Positions 44,968 to 53,002 of a stretch of DNA of 64,000 nucleotides are shown piece after piece. The DNA comes from BOG-908 sp964242115 (GTDB lineage: Bacteria; Pseudomonadota; Alphaproteobacteria; Acetobacterales; Acetobacteraceae), in NCBI GenBank assembly GCA_964242115.1, contig CAXSZX010000005.1, positions 124,001 to 188,000 on the forward strand, read 5' to 3'. The notes under the pieces are model-generated. The model saw nothing but the letters and a program-made list of their open reading frames with translations, was not told where the DNA came from and ran no database searches. How positions within the stretch are numbered: position 1 is the first letter of the stretch; every line of letters starts with the position of its first letter. The position numbers were made by a program, and so were the translations under genes.

Positions 44968-45777
44968 ATGACAGGCAAAGACGAAGGCGCCGACCTTCAC
45001 CCTATCGGCAACAGCCCGGTCGTCATCCTTGTCCGCCCGCAGCTCGCCGACAACATCGGCGCTGTCGCGCGCGCCATGGCAAATGGCGGCCTGTTCCATT
45101 TGCGGCTGGTCGCGCCCCGCGACGGCTGGCCGCAGCCGGCCGCCTGGCGCAACGCATCCGGTGCGCAGCGGCTGCTCGAAGCGCTCACCTTACATGAAAC
45201 GGTTGCCGGCGCGGTCGCCGACCTGCACCACGTGTTCGCCACCTGTCCGCGGCCGCGCCACATCGTCAAACCGGTGATGACGGCGCGCGGTGCGGCAGCC
45301 GAGTTGCGCGCGGTGTGCGACCGCGGCCTGCGCTGCGGCCTGTTGTTCGGGCCGGAGCGTGCGGGTTTGGACAACGACGACATGGCACAGGCCGACACGC
45401 TGGTCCGCTTTCCTGTGAACCCGGCCTTCACCTCGTTGAACCTGGCGCAGGCGGTGATGGTGATGGCCTACGAGTGGTGGCAGACAACCGACGAGACGCC
45501 GCCGCGCGTGCTGATGACGAACGAGGCGCGCGTCGGCACGAAGGGTGCGCTGGAGAACTTCCTCGCACATCTGGTCGACCAGCTCGACGCGTGCGGCTTC
45601 CTGCGCAACGCGCCGAAACGGCCGGGCATGGTGCGCAATTTGCGCCACTTGTTCCAGCGCGGCGAGGTGACCGAGCAGGAGTTGCGCACGCTGCACGGCG
45701 TGGTGACGGAGCTGGCGGTCGGGCGGCGGCAGCGGGGGCGGTTGGAGAAGGACATGGTGGAAGGAATGGAGCAGTAA
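44968..45777 (+). CDS. TrmJ-like SPOUT RNA methyltransferase
   Basis: 269-residue SAM-dependent RNA 2'-O-methyltransferase of the TrmH/SpoU (SPOUT) superfamily, closest to TrmJ, which modifies tRNA position 32. Motif 1 is RPQLADNIGAVARAMANGG (about 23-41), motif 2 is LLFGPERAGLDNDD, and motif 3 is NPAFTSLNLAQAVMVMAYE, the SAM-binding knot. ATG 44968 lies 1 bp from the end of a family 1 repeat with no obvious Shine-Dalgarno sequence. Confidence 0.9.
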   Translation: MTGKDEGADLHPIGNSPVVILVRPQLADNIGAVARAMANGGLFHLRLVAPRDGWPQPAAWRNASGAQRLLEALTLHETVAGAVADLHHVFATCPRPRHIVKPVMTARGAAAELRAVCDRGLRCGLLFGPERAGLDNDDMAQADTLVRFPVNPAFTSLNLAQAVMVMAYEWWQTTDETPPRVLMTNEARVGTKGALENFLAHLVDQLDACGFLRNAPKRPGMVRNLRHLFQRGEVTEQELRTLHGVVTELAVGRRQRGRLEKDMVEGMEQ

Positions 45778-45910
45778 AAAAGCAAGCAGTTCTTTTTTGA
45801 AAAAGAACAAAGAAACTTTCACTTCCGCTGTCGCGCGCTCGCCGGAGAAAACCGCGACAGCGGACGCAAAAGCTTTTGCTTCTTTTCTCGAAAAAGAAGG
45901 CCTTGCTTCC
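45777..45910. repeat. Family 1 element, full copy, orientation B
   Basis: Left AAGCAGTTC with GAAAAAGAAC; a nearly symmetric centre with CTGTCGCGCGC and CCGCGACAGCG; right CTTCTTTTCTCGAAAAAG. It begins at the stop of the methyltransferase gene. Confidence 0.87.
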
Positions 45911-46176
45911 TTGGCTCCCGACGGCGCCAGAACGTGACGACTGTATGTCCCGCCCTGAGTATCGGGCAGCCGTCAGGCCGAGATCTGGCTACGGGGAGGA
46001 TGACAACTATATGTGGCGGGACCAGGGCTACGTGGGCGTCTTGTGCAGTATTCGACCTGGCCGTGCGGGATCTGCAGGATTTTACTGGAAAAATCGTGGT
46101 CTCATGGAAGAATGTTGCGCTGGCGACCGCACCGCCCGCAGCGTTTCCAACCGTCACTGAGAGGAGGAGGACACCA
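45911..46176. other. Upstream region of small exported protein
   Basis: 265 bp without a credible gene. Short open frames are present but have no ribosome-binding site. It ends in GAGGAGGAGG before the next start. A promoter should lie here but was not pinned down. Confidence 0.5.
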
Positions 46177-46596
46177 ATGAGATTAGCCGCCACCGCCGCC
46201 TGCCTGATGGCGATCTGCCTCGCGTCTGCCGCCCGCGCGGCCAACGCAGACCACCCCTACAGCAACATCAACCCGCAAAACGACGCGGGGAACGACACGG
46301 GCGACTCCAGGGTTGACGCGCTGAACCAGGCGCAACTGGGCGGCGCCTACCGTGTCAGGCCGCGCGCGCCGTCCGGCCCGGGCTACGGCATTCCGGGTTA
46401 CGGCTCGGCAGATGCGCGGGCCAGCTACGCAGCGCCGGGATACGGCACTGCGCCACCCGCCTACGCGGCGCGTCCTTACTACCCGCAGGCTTATCCTTAT
46501 CCGCCGTCCTACCCCTATCCGCCGGCGTATTACCGGCCGCCGGCCTATGCGCCGCCTGCTTACGGGCCGCCGCCGGGGTACTACCCGCCCTACTAG
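46177..46596 (+). CDS. Small exported Pro/Tyr-rich protein
   Basis: 139 residues with a signal peptide (MRLAATAACLMAICLASAARA, cleavage near AANAD) and a strong GAGGAGGAGG ribosome-binding site. The mature part begins NADHPYSNINPQNDAGNDTGDS, broken here as an acidic segment (ADHPYSNINPQ and onward). It ends in a roughly 50-residue low-complexity stretch of PxYxPP and YPYPP repeats. Such tails occur in envelope or surface proteins of alphaproteobacteria. Function unknown. A strong hairpin terminator follows directly. Confidence 0.78.
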   Translation: MRLAATAACLMAICLASAARAANADHPYSNINPQNDAGNDTGDSRVDALNQAQLGGAYRVRPRAPSGPGYGIPGYGSADARASYAAPGYGTAPPAYAARPYYPQAYPYPPSYPYPPAYYRPPAYAPPAYGPPPGYYPPY

Positions 46597-46604
46597 GCGA
46601 GGCT

Positions 46605-46632
46605 GCCGGTTGGGGGCGCTGCCCCAACCGGC
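46605..46632. terminator. Bidirectional hairpin terminator
   Basis: Perfect 11-bp stem GCCGGTTGGGG / CCCCAACCGGC with loop GCGCTG, located 8 bp after one stop codon and 10 bp before the stop of the convergent gene. It lacks a long T-tract. Confidence 0.7.
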
Positions 46633-46641
46633 GACGCGTTG

Positions 46642-46875
46642 CTAGTGGGGAACCGAAGCGTCCGCGGCGGCTGCGTCTGCAGCGTGCGAGGCTACGGCGG
46701 CCTTGTGGTAGTTGCCGTGACGGGCGGCCTTGCGCGCCACCTTGCGGTCATGGTGCGCGATGGCAGCGTTGGTGCCGGGGTTGGCTTCCGGACCGGCGGG
46801 CGGCGCCACCGGCTGGGCGAGAGCCGGCAGTGCGATCATGCCTGCCAGCATGGTGGCAATCAGTGTCGTCTTCAT
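46642..46875 (-). CDS. Small exported Ala/His-rich protein
   Basis: 77 residues. Signal peptide MKTTLIATMLAGMIALPALA, cleavage before QPV. The mature part is about 57 residues, rich in Ala, His and Lys (HHDRKVARKAARHGNYHKAA). ATG 46875 has a GAAGGA upstream. Function unknown; the histidine-rich stretch could bind metal, which is speculative. Convergent with the Pro/Tyr-rich protein and divergent from the glycine-rich lipoprotein. Confidence 0.72.
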   Translation of the reverse strand: MKTTLIATMLAGMIALPALAQPVAPPAGPEANPGTNAAIAHHDRKVARKAARHGNYHKAAVASHAADAAAADASVPH

Positions 46876-47116
46876 GGGTGAGCGTCCTTCGGGTAGGTTT
46901 CGGGCTGCGGGTTGCACGTCTGACAGTCAACCACGGTATCGCGGCGGCGAGGCACCAGCGACCAGTAAAGTGTTGCAGCGGAGTAAGGAGTTTGCAAGCC
47001 TGCAGCCTTGCCGTGAATAACGCGCGAGCCGGGTAACGAAACGTAAGCGCGCATGTCCCGCCAGGCGGTCGGGCCCACATTAGCGCGAGATGAGTTCGAT
47101 CACCTGGAGGTTGTCA

Positions 47117-47749
47117 ATGTCGAGGATGCCGCTGTTGGGGCTGCTGGGAGGCGCGTTGGCGCTGGGTGGCTGTGCGGCCGCCATTACGCCCGTCGTGGCC
47201 CTGCCGTCGCCGACCAAGGATCCGCAGGCGTTCCGTGCCGATGAGACGGCGTGCAGGACGCAGGCCGCTTCGGCCGCAAACCCCGGGGCAGCGCAGGCCG
47301 GTGCAGCACAGTCGGCGCCGAGCATGAGCAACACCAACGTGCAGTGGCAGCGCTACTTCGCCAGCTACACGCAGTGCGAGACGGCCCGCGGCAACGCGGT
47401 ACAGCCCGTGCCGTGGACGGGTGCGTATGCGACGTATCTCGGCTACCCCGCCACCGTCGGCTACGGCTTCGGCTACGGGAACGGTTTTGGCTACGGCGGC
47501 GGATACGGCTACGGGGGTGGCTATGGCTACGGATATCCGTATGGATTCGGTGGCGCATACGGCGGCTACGGGTTCGGCTACGACTATCCGTTCTTCTACC
47601 CCGGCTTCGTCGGGTTCTACGGCGCCGGGTTCGGCTACGGCCGCTTTGGCGGGTACGGCGGCTACGGCGGCGGCCATTTCGGCGGCGGCAGCCACTTCGG
47701 TGGCGGCGGCGGCGGCGGTCACTTTGGCGGCGGCAGCTTCCACCACTGA
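47117..47749 (+). CDS. Gly/Tyr-rich lipoprotein
   Basis: 210 residues. The signal peptide ends in a lipobox, LALGGC, so the mature protein should be lipid-anchored at Cys. GGAGG precedes ATG 47117 by 6 bp. Residues about 30-110 are an ordinary soluble region with two or three cysteines. The C-terminal 100 residues are almost pure Gly, Tyr and Phe (GYGFGYGNGFGYGGGYGYGG, then GGHFGGGS repeats), ending GGSFHH. Likely an outer-membrane or surface-exposed structural lipoprotein. Function unknown. Confidence 0.8.
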   Translation: MSRMPLLGLLGGALALGGCAAAITPVVALPSPTKDPQAFRADETACRTQAASAANPGAAQAGAAQSAPSMSNTNVQWQRYFASYTQCETARGNAVQPVPWTGAYATYLGYPATVGYGFGYGNGFGYGGGYGYGGGYGYGYPYGFGGAYGGYGFGYDYPFFYPGFVGFYGAGFGYGRFGGYGGYGGGHFGGGSHFGGGGGGGHFGGGSFHH

Positions 47750-47772
47750 CGCGCACGAACCGGCTGGGTGGG

Positions 47773-47794
47773 CCATCTGCCTTCGGGCAGATGG
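47773..47794. terminator. tRNA 3'-trailer hairpin
   Basis: Perfect 9-bp stem CCATCTGCC / GGCAGATGG with a TTCG loop on the plus strand. It lies directly downstream of the tRNA, and its first three paired bases are the encoded CCA end. It also faces the convergent lipoprotein gene, so it could terminate both transcripts. Confidence 0.65.
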
Positions 47795-47866
47795 TGGGCG
47801 CGACAGGGATTGAACCTGTGACCCCCGCCGTGTGAAGGCGATGCTCTACCGCTGAGCTACGCGCCC
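47792..47866 (-). tRNA. tRNA-Val (anticodon CAC)
   Basis: 75 nt including an encoded CCA. Acceptor GGGCGCG pairs with CGCGCCC, D stem GCTC/GAGC, anticodon stem TCGCC/GGCGG enclosing TTCACAC (anticodon CAC, reads GUG), and T arm ACAGG-TTCAATC-CCTGT. All stems pair, with one G-T at the base of the anticodon stem. Confidence 0.96.
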
Positions 47867-47904
47867 GGCCTGGCTCGGAGCGGGGTGTTTAGGCAGGCAA
47901 GGGG

Positions 47905-48040
47905 AAGGAAGGCAAGGCCTTCTTTTTTTGAAAAAAGAAGCAAAAAACTTTTACTCCGCTGTCGCGTGCTCGCCGGTGAGCGCGCGACAGCCGACGCGAA
48001 CGTTTTCTATTCGTTTTCCAAAACGAGCTGCGTGCTTTTC
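47905..48040. repeat. Family 1 element, full copy, orientation A
   Basis: Left AAGGCCTTC with CTTTTTTTGAAAAAAG; centre CTGTCGCGTGC and GCGCGACAGCC; right end eroded (TTCGTTTTCCAAAACGAGC). It lies between the tRNA and the thiolase stop. Confidence 0.83.
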
Positions 48041-48042
48041 TG

Positions 48043-49245
<1,203 letters not shown>

Positions 49246-49253
49246 GCGCGTGC

Positions 49254-49904
49254 CTAGCGCGGCATGGTCCGGGCGAGCTGCTTGGAGAACGGCTTGCGGC
49301 CGCGCTTCTTGCCGCCCGGGATGTCGAGCACTTCCTCTGCCTGCGGCTCGGCCGCGCGGCCGGGGAACTTGGCAAACACCGAGGCTGCTGTGTGCTCTGC
49401 GCGGCGGCTCTTCTCGCGCGGCTCACGGACCTGGATCGGCTCGGGTGCTGCTTCGGGCAGCGCTTCCTCGACGATCTCCTCCTCTTCAACGACGTCTTCG
49501 GCCTGCTTGCGGCCTAGTCCGAGTTGCTTGGCAAGGCGCGAGCGATGCTCGGCATAGTTGGGCGCCACCATCGGGTAGTCGGCAGGCAAACCCCATTTTT
49601 CCCTATACTGGTCAGGCGACAAACCGAAAGTTGAGCGCAGGTGACGCTTCAGAGTCTTCAGCTTGCGGCCGTCCTCGAGGCAGATGATGTAGTCGGGGAA
49701 GATCGAACGCTTGGCCGAGACGAACGGCTGCTGCTTCTCAACGGGTGCGGGGGCTGGTTCCTGCCCGACGGCCTTGAGCGCGCCGTATACCTGTTCGATC
49801 AGGGCAGGAAGGTTGGTGGATTGCACCTGGTTCTTGCCGACATGGGCGGAGACGATCTGGGTGGTGAGTTCTAGCAGTGTCTTGTTCTGGACTTCGGTCG
49901 ACAT
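49254..49904 (-). CDS. Ros/MucR family transcriptional regulator, extended
   Basis: 216 residues. The Ros/MucR domain occupies about 10-132. Its DNA-binding core reads CLEDGRKLKTLKRHLRSTF then LSPDQYREKWGLPADYP. Of the usual zinc ligands C75 and H88 are present, D78 replaces the second Cys as in most MucR proteins, and the final His position is Phe (F93). Zinc binding may thus be weak or absent. A C-terminal extension of about 80 residues is acidic and then ends basic (KKRGRKPFSKQLARTMPR). ATG 49904 is used; the frame upstream is not conserved. MucR proteins are H-NS-like global regulators that prefer AT-rich DNA. Confidence 0.88.
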   Translation of the reverse strand: MSTEVQNKTLLELTTQIVSAHVGKNQVQSTNLPALIEQVYGALKAVGQEPAPAPVEKQQPFVSAKRSIFPDYIICLEDGRKLKTLKRHLRSTFGLSPDQYREKWGLPADYPMVAPNYAEHRSRLAKQLGLGRKQAEDVVEEEEIVEEALPEAAPEPIQVREPREKSRRAEHTAASVFAKFPGRAAEPQAEEVLDIPGGKKRGRKPFSKQLARTMPR

Positions 49905-50123
49905 GATTTCTTCACTAGTCTTACACGAAGACAGTAGTCCCGATTCTCTGTAAAGCACAAGTGGTCCAACCACGTAGAGGATTTCCGCGGGGCTTGAAAC
50001 TACCGTAAGCAATGACAAAACGAAGACGGATTGCCAAGCAACGCGGTGCTTGCCCCGGACCTCGACCTGGGCCAGACCGCCAATATGCCGCGCCAACCCG
50101 CCTCCAGCCGGCGATTGCAGCGA

Positions 50124-50250
50124 ACGGCAAGCGGTTCTTTTTAAAAAAAGGAACCAAGAAACATCCGGCTCTTGGGCGCGCGTTGCAGGAGAGCCTGCGA
50201 CAGCAGAGCCGAGATTTCTTTACTGCTTTTTAAAAAGGCTGGTTTTGCCT
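50124..50250. repeat. Family 1 element, degraded, orientation B
   Basis: Left GGTTCTTTTTAAAAAAAGGAACC, centre GAGAGCCTGCGACAGCAG, right CTGCTTTTTAAAAAGGCTGG. The left stem remains paired (GGTTC with GAACC). Confidence 0.75.
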
Positions 50251-50888
50251 CGGTGGTTTCAAGGTTCAGAGCGCACACCCCGACCGACCCGGAGGCTACC
50301 GTAGACGCGCGATCACCGGTGGGCGTTCCGGCCTGTTCAAGGCCAAGCCGCCTCGCGCGAACCTCGAGCAGGCCGGATCGCCGACCGGAGGGCTGACATC
50401 GAAGCAAGCCAAACAGCGCAGCCACCTAGCAGCAGCGGTCTGACCGCTTAAGGTATTCGCTCCGAAACCTGAGTCTGCCTCCCTTTAAACCGTCTAGACT
50501 TGGGCCGCGGATGTTGGCCGTGGCAAAGTGGCAGGAGGCCGAGATCAGGGCGCACTTTCCATTGTGCCAGCAAAGCCAATGATTCTGTGACCTGAAACCT
50601 GTCGAGTCCTGCAACGTCGGGAACGAGACCCATTGCACATCTACCAAGGATTCGAGGCCTTGGTCAGACACAATTGAAGCAAGCGATGTTCTGCTCAAAA
50701 TATTTTATGACTTTCGGTTCTTCACCACTCCAGAAACTTTCATGACAAACAACCCTACAAAGAACGCAGGCCTTGCGTCGCTTTCCGGCTGGAACCCTCG
50801 ACGTAGAAATCAAGGGTGTAGGACACGGCGAAAATTAACCGTCTGCAGCCGATCCGAGTCGACACGTCCACATGCTGGCGGGTGCCCA

Positions 50889-50960
50889 CAGCAGCGCGCG
50901 ACAGCGGAGACAAAACTTTTTTCGTTCTTTTTTCAAAAGTAACCGCTTGCCTTGCCTTGC
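50889..50960. repeat. Family 1 element, right half
   Basis: GCAGCGCGCGACAGCGG centre, then TTCTTTTTTCAAAAG and CCGCTTGCCTTGCC. It ends 2 bp before the stop of the Sua5-type gene. Confidence 0.8.
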
Positions 50961-50961
50961 C

Positions 50962-51939
50962 TCACTTCGCCGCCGCCGCACGCTGCAGGCGGTCGTTGAT
51001 CGCCACCCCCAGCCCGTGCGCCGGCACAGCCATTGCCGCAATCCCGGTCAGCCCAAGTATTGCGCCTTCCCTATCCAGCCAACGCAACCCAGCGAACAAC
51101 CGTGAGGCGGCTTCCGCCAGGTCGCCCGAAACGCTCAGGTTCCACGCCAGGCGGGCAGGCGGCGTGTCGGGGCCAAAGGCGAGCAGCGCCTCCTCCGGGC
51201 CGGCCGACGTGGCGCCAAGCCGCAGGCGCAGCGCGGGCGCGTAGTGGGAGACCAGCAGCCCCGGCGAGCGCAAGTTGCGTGTGCGCTCGGCCTGCGCCGG
51301 GGTCAGGCCGCTCCTAACCGGGCCGGCTACGGCTTCCAGAGCCTCGGCCGCGATGCCGCCGGGGCGCAGCAGGAAGGGCTGCGCGCCGGTCAGGTCCAGC
51401 ACCGTGCTTTCGATGCCGACCGGCGAGGGCCCGCAATCAAGCACGGCTGCGATCCTGCCGCCCAGGTCCGCCATCACGTGGGCGGCGCTGGTGGGGCTGA
51501 CGCCGCCGGAGCGGTTGGCCGAGGGCGCGGCGATCGGCCGGCCGGCACGCTCCACCAGCGCGCGCGCGGCGGGGTGGGCGGGCACGCGCACCGCCAGCGT
51601 GTCCAGGCCGGCGCCGGCCAACAGGTCAACCGGGCAGGTGACGCGGCGGGGCAGAACCATGGTCAGCGGACCCGGCCAGAACGCCGCGGCCAGCGCCTCG
51701 GCCAGCGGGGTTGCGTGCACGTGGGCGAAGGCGTCGGCGGCGCCGGCGTAGTGGCAGATCAGCGGGTTGAAGTGCGGGCGGCCTTTCGCCGCGAAGATGG
51801 CGGCCACCGCGCGGCCCTGGGTCGCGTCGCCGCCCAGGCCGTAGACCGTCTCGGTGCCAAAGGCGACCAGCGCGCCGGCGCGCAGCAGGGCCGCCGCGCG
51901 GGCCAGGCCTGCTTCGTCGGGGTGCAGCAGTTCGGTCAC
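50962..51939 (-). CDS. L-threonylcarbamoyladenylate synthase (Sua5/YwlC type)
   Basis: 325-residue enzyme making threonylcarbamoyl-AMP from threonine, bicarbonate and ATP, the first step of tRNA t6A37 formation. The N-terminal YrdC domain has GTETVYGLGGDAT, KGRPHFNPLICHY, FWPGPLTMVLPR, RVPAHP, and PSANRSGGVSPTSAAHV. A C-terminal Sua5 domain follows (HYAP motif). The start GTG 51939 overlaps the cysQ stop as GTGA, so it is co-translated with cysQ. Longer in-frame starts read through cysQ and are excluded. Confidence 0.93.
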   Translation of the reverse strand: MTELLHPDEAGLARAAALLRAGALVAFGTETVYGLGGDATQGRAVAAIFAAKGRPHFNPLICHYAGAADAFAHVHATPLAEALAAAFWPGPLTMVLPRRVTCPVDLLAGAGLDTLAVRVPAHPAARALVERAGRPIAAPSANRSGGVSPTSAAHVMADLGGRIAAVLDCGPSPVGIESTVLDLTGAQPFLLRPGGIAAEALEAVAGPVRSGLTPAQAERTRNLRSPGLLVSHYAPALRLRLGATSAGPEEALLAFGPDTPPARLAWNLSVSGDLAEAASRLFAGLRWLDREGAILGLTGIAAMAVPAHGLGVAINDRLQRAAAAK

Positions 51940-52718
51940 GCACGGCCGCGGCAGATGAAGGGCGGGTTGGCCCAGTCCGGCTTCTCGTAGGCGAGCACGC
52001 CGCCGTCCAACGTGCGCAGCGTGCCGCCGGCAGCTTCCAGCACGGCCTGCGGGCCGGCGGTGTCCCACTCCATGGTGCGGCCGAGGCGGACGTAGGCGTC
52101 GGCCGCACCCTCGGACAGCCGGCAGAACTTCACCGCCGAGCCTATATGCGTAATGCTTGCGACCGCCTCGCCGTGCAAGGCTGCGCGCAACGCGGCGTCG
52201 TCGGCGCTGTGGCGTGAGGAGAGCACGTGCAGCCCACCGGCCGGCACGTGGCGGGCGCGGATCGCCTGGCGGCCGGCGTTGCCCTCGCGCCAGGCGCCAC
52301 GGCCGACGATGCCGCCGAACATCTCGGCACTGGCCGGCACACCGACCACGCCCAGCACCGGCCGCCCCCCGCGGACCAGGCCGATGTTGACGGTGAAGCC
52401 GTCGCGCAGAGCCACGAAGTCGCGGGTGCCGTCCAGCGGGTCCACCATCCAGTAGGCGTCCGAGCTGGCGGGGACGTGGCCAGCGGAGACCTCCTCCTCG
52501 GCGACAACCTCTATGTCCGGCGTGGCCGCGCGCAGGCCGGCGACGATGACGCGCTCGGCGGCGCGGTCGGCTTCGGTGACGGGGGAGTAGTCGGGCTTGG
52601 TCTCGGTGGCGCAGCCGCGAGCGCGCAGGGTGAGGATGACGCCGGACGCGTCCCAGGCGAGCTGGGCGGCCAAGTCGAGCAGGGCGGCGTCGGTTAGCAC
52701 AGGCGGGGCTCCGGACAT
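51936..52718 (-). CDS. cysQ: 3'(2'),5'-bisphosphate nucleotidase (CysQ type)
   Basis: 260-residue Mg-dependent phosphatase of the inositol monophosphatase superfamily, hydrolysing PAP to AMP. The metal-binding acid lies in VAEEE, the signature DPLDGTRDFV in mid-protein, and the C-terminal EWDTAGPQAV block completes the site. It is closer to CysQ/HisN-like enzymes than to SuhB. It is the first gene of a two-gene unit with the Sua5-type gene and is divergent from pepA across a large nested inverted repeat. ATG 52718. Confidence 0.9.
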   Translation of the reverse strand: MSGAPPVLTDAALLDLAAQLAWDASGVILTLRARGCATETKPDYSPVTEADRAAERVIVAGLRAATPDIEVVAEEEVSAGHVPASSDAYWMVDPLDGTRDFVALRDGFTVNIGLVRGGRPVLGVVGVPASAEMFGGIVGRGAWREGNAGRQAIRARHVPAGGLHVLSSRHSADDAALRAALHGEAVASITHIGSAVKFCRLSEGAADAYVRLGRTMEWDTAGPQAVLEAAGGTLRTLDGGVLAYEKPDWANPPFICRGRA

Positions 52719-52730
52719 AGGGTAAGGCCA

Positions 52731-52905
52731 GGGGCTCTGCCCCTGGACCCCGCTAAGGACAGTCGTCCTTAGAACCTATTCCAAAGCAGTTCTGGAGAGG
52801 GCCGCACGTGTGGTGGCCAAGGCCTCGTCGGCCCTCTCCAGAACTGCTTTGAGTAACGGGGTCTGGGGCCGACTGGCCCCAGCGGGGTCCAGGGGCAGAG
52901 CCCCC
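52731..52905. repeat. Family 2 nested inverted repeat
   Basis: Outer arms 52731-52755 and 52882-52905 are inverted copies differing by one inserted C (GGGGCTCTGCCCC then TGGACCCCGCT). Inside, two hairpins share an AGTC loop but have different paired stems: CTAAGGAC / GTCCTTAG at 52754-52773, and CTGGGGCC / GGCCCCAG at 52864-52883. At the core, a 23-bp perfect inverted repeat lies at 52783-52805 and 52830-52852 with a 24-bp spacer. It sits between the divergent genes cysQ and pepA. Confidence 0.9.
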
Positions 52906-53002
52906 GGCCTTCCTTTACGTCCGCAGCGCCGCCCCTGGCAAAGTGCGGCATCGCTGCTACAGTCCACGCCTTCCCGCGCAAGCCATTTCCAAGGACTTCT
53001 GC

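Larger units (their letters stand above)
49905..50961. other. Long gap, lower GC, with two family 1 elements
   Basis: 1.06 kb between minus-strand genes. It holds the upstream region of the mucR-like gene, a degraded element at 50124-50250 and a right-half element at 50889-50960. Between them (50251-50888) lies lower-GC sequence. A 90-codon minus-strand frame at 50426-50698 is open but has no recognised family or ribosome-binding site, so I do not call it a gene. Confidence 0.5.

Noticed and set aside
45876..46160. 94-codon frame upstream of the Pro/Tyr-rich exported gene
   Set aside because: Begins in a repeat, has no Shine-Dalgarno sequence and no recognisable composition; more likely leader or promoter region.
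47792..47866. tRNA-Val as an integration site
   Set aside because: No integrase and no repeated 3' tRNA fragment nearby.
50426..50698. 90-codon minus-strand frame in the low-GC gap
   Set aside because: Plausible length but no family, no ribosome-binding site and atypical codon use; left as non-coding.
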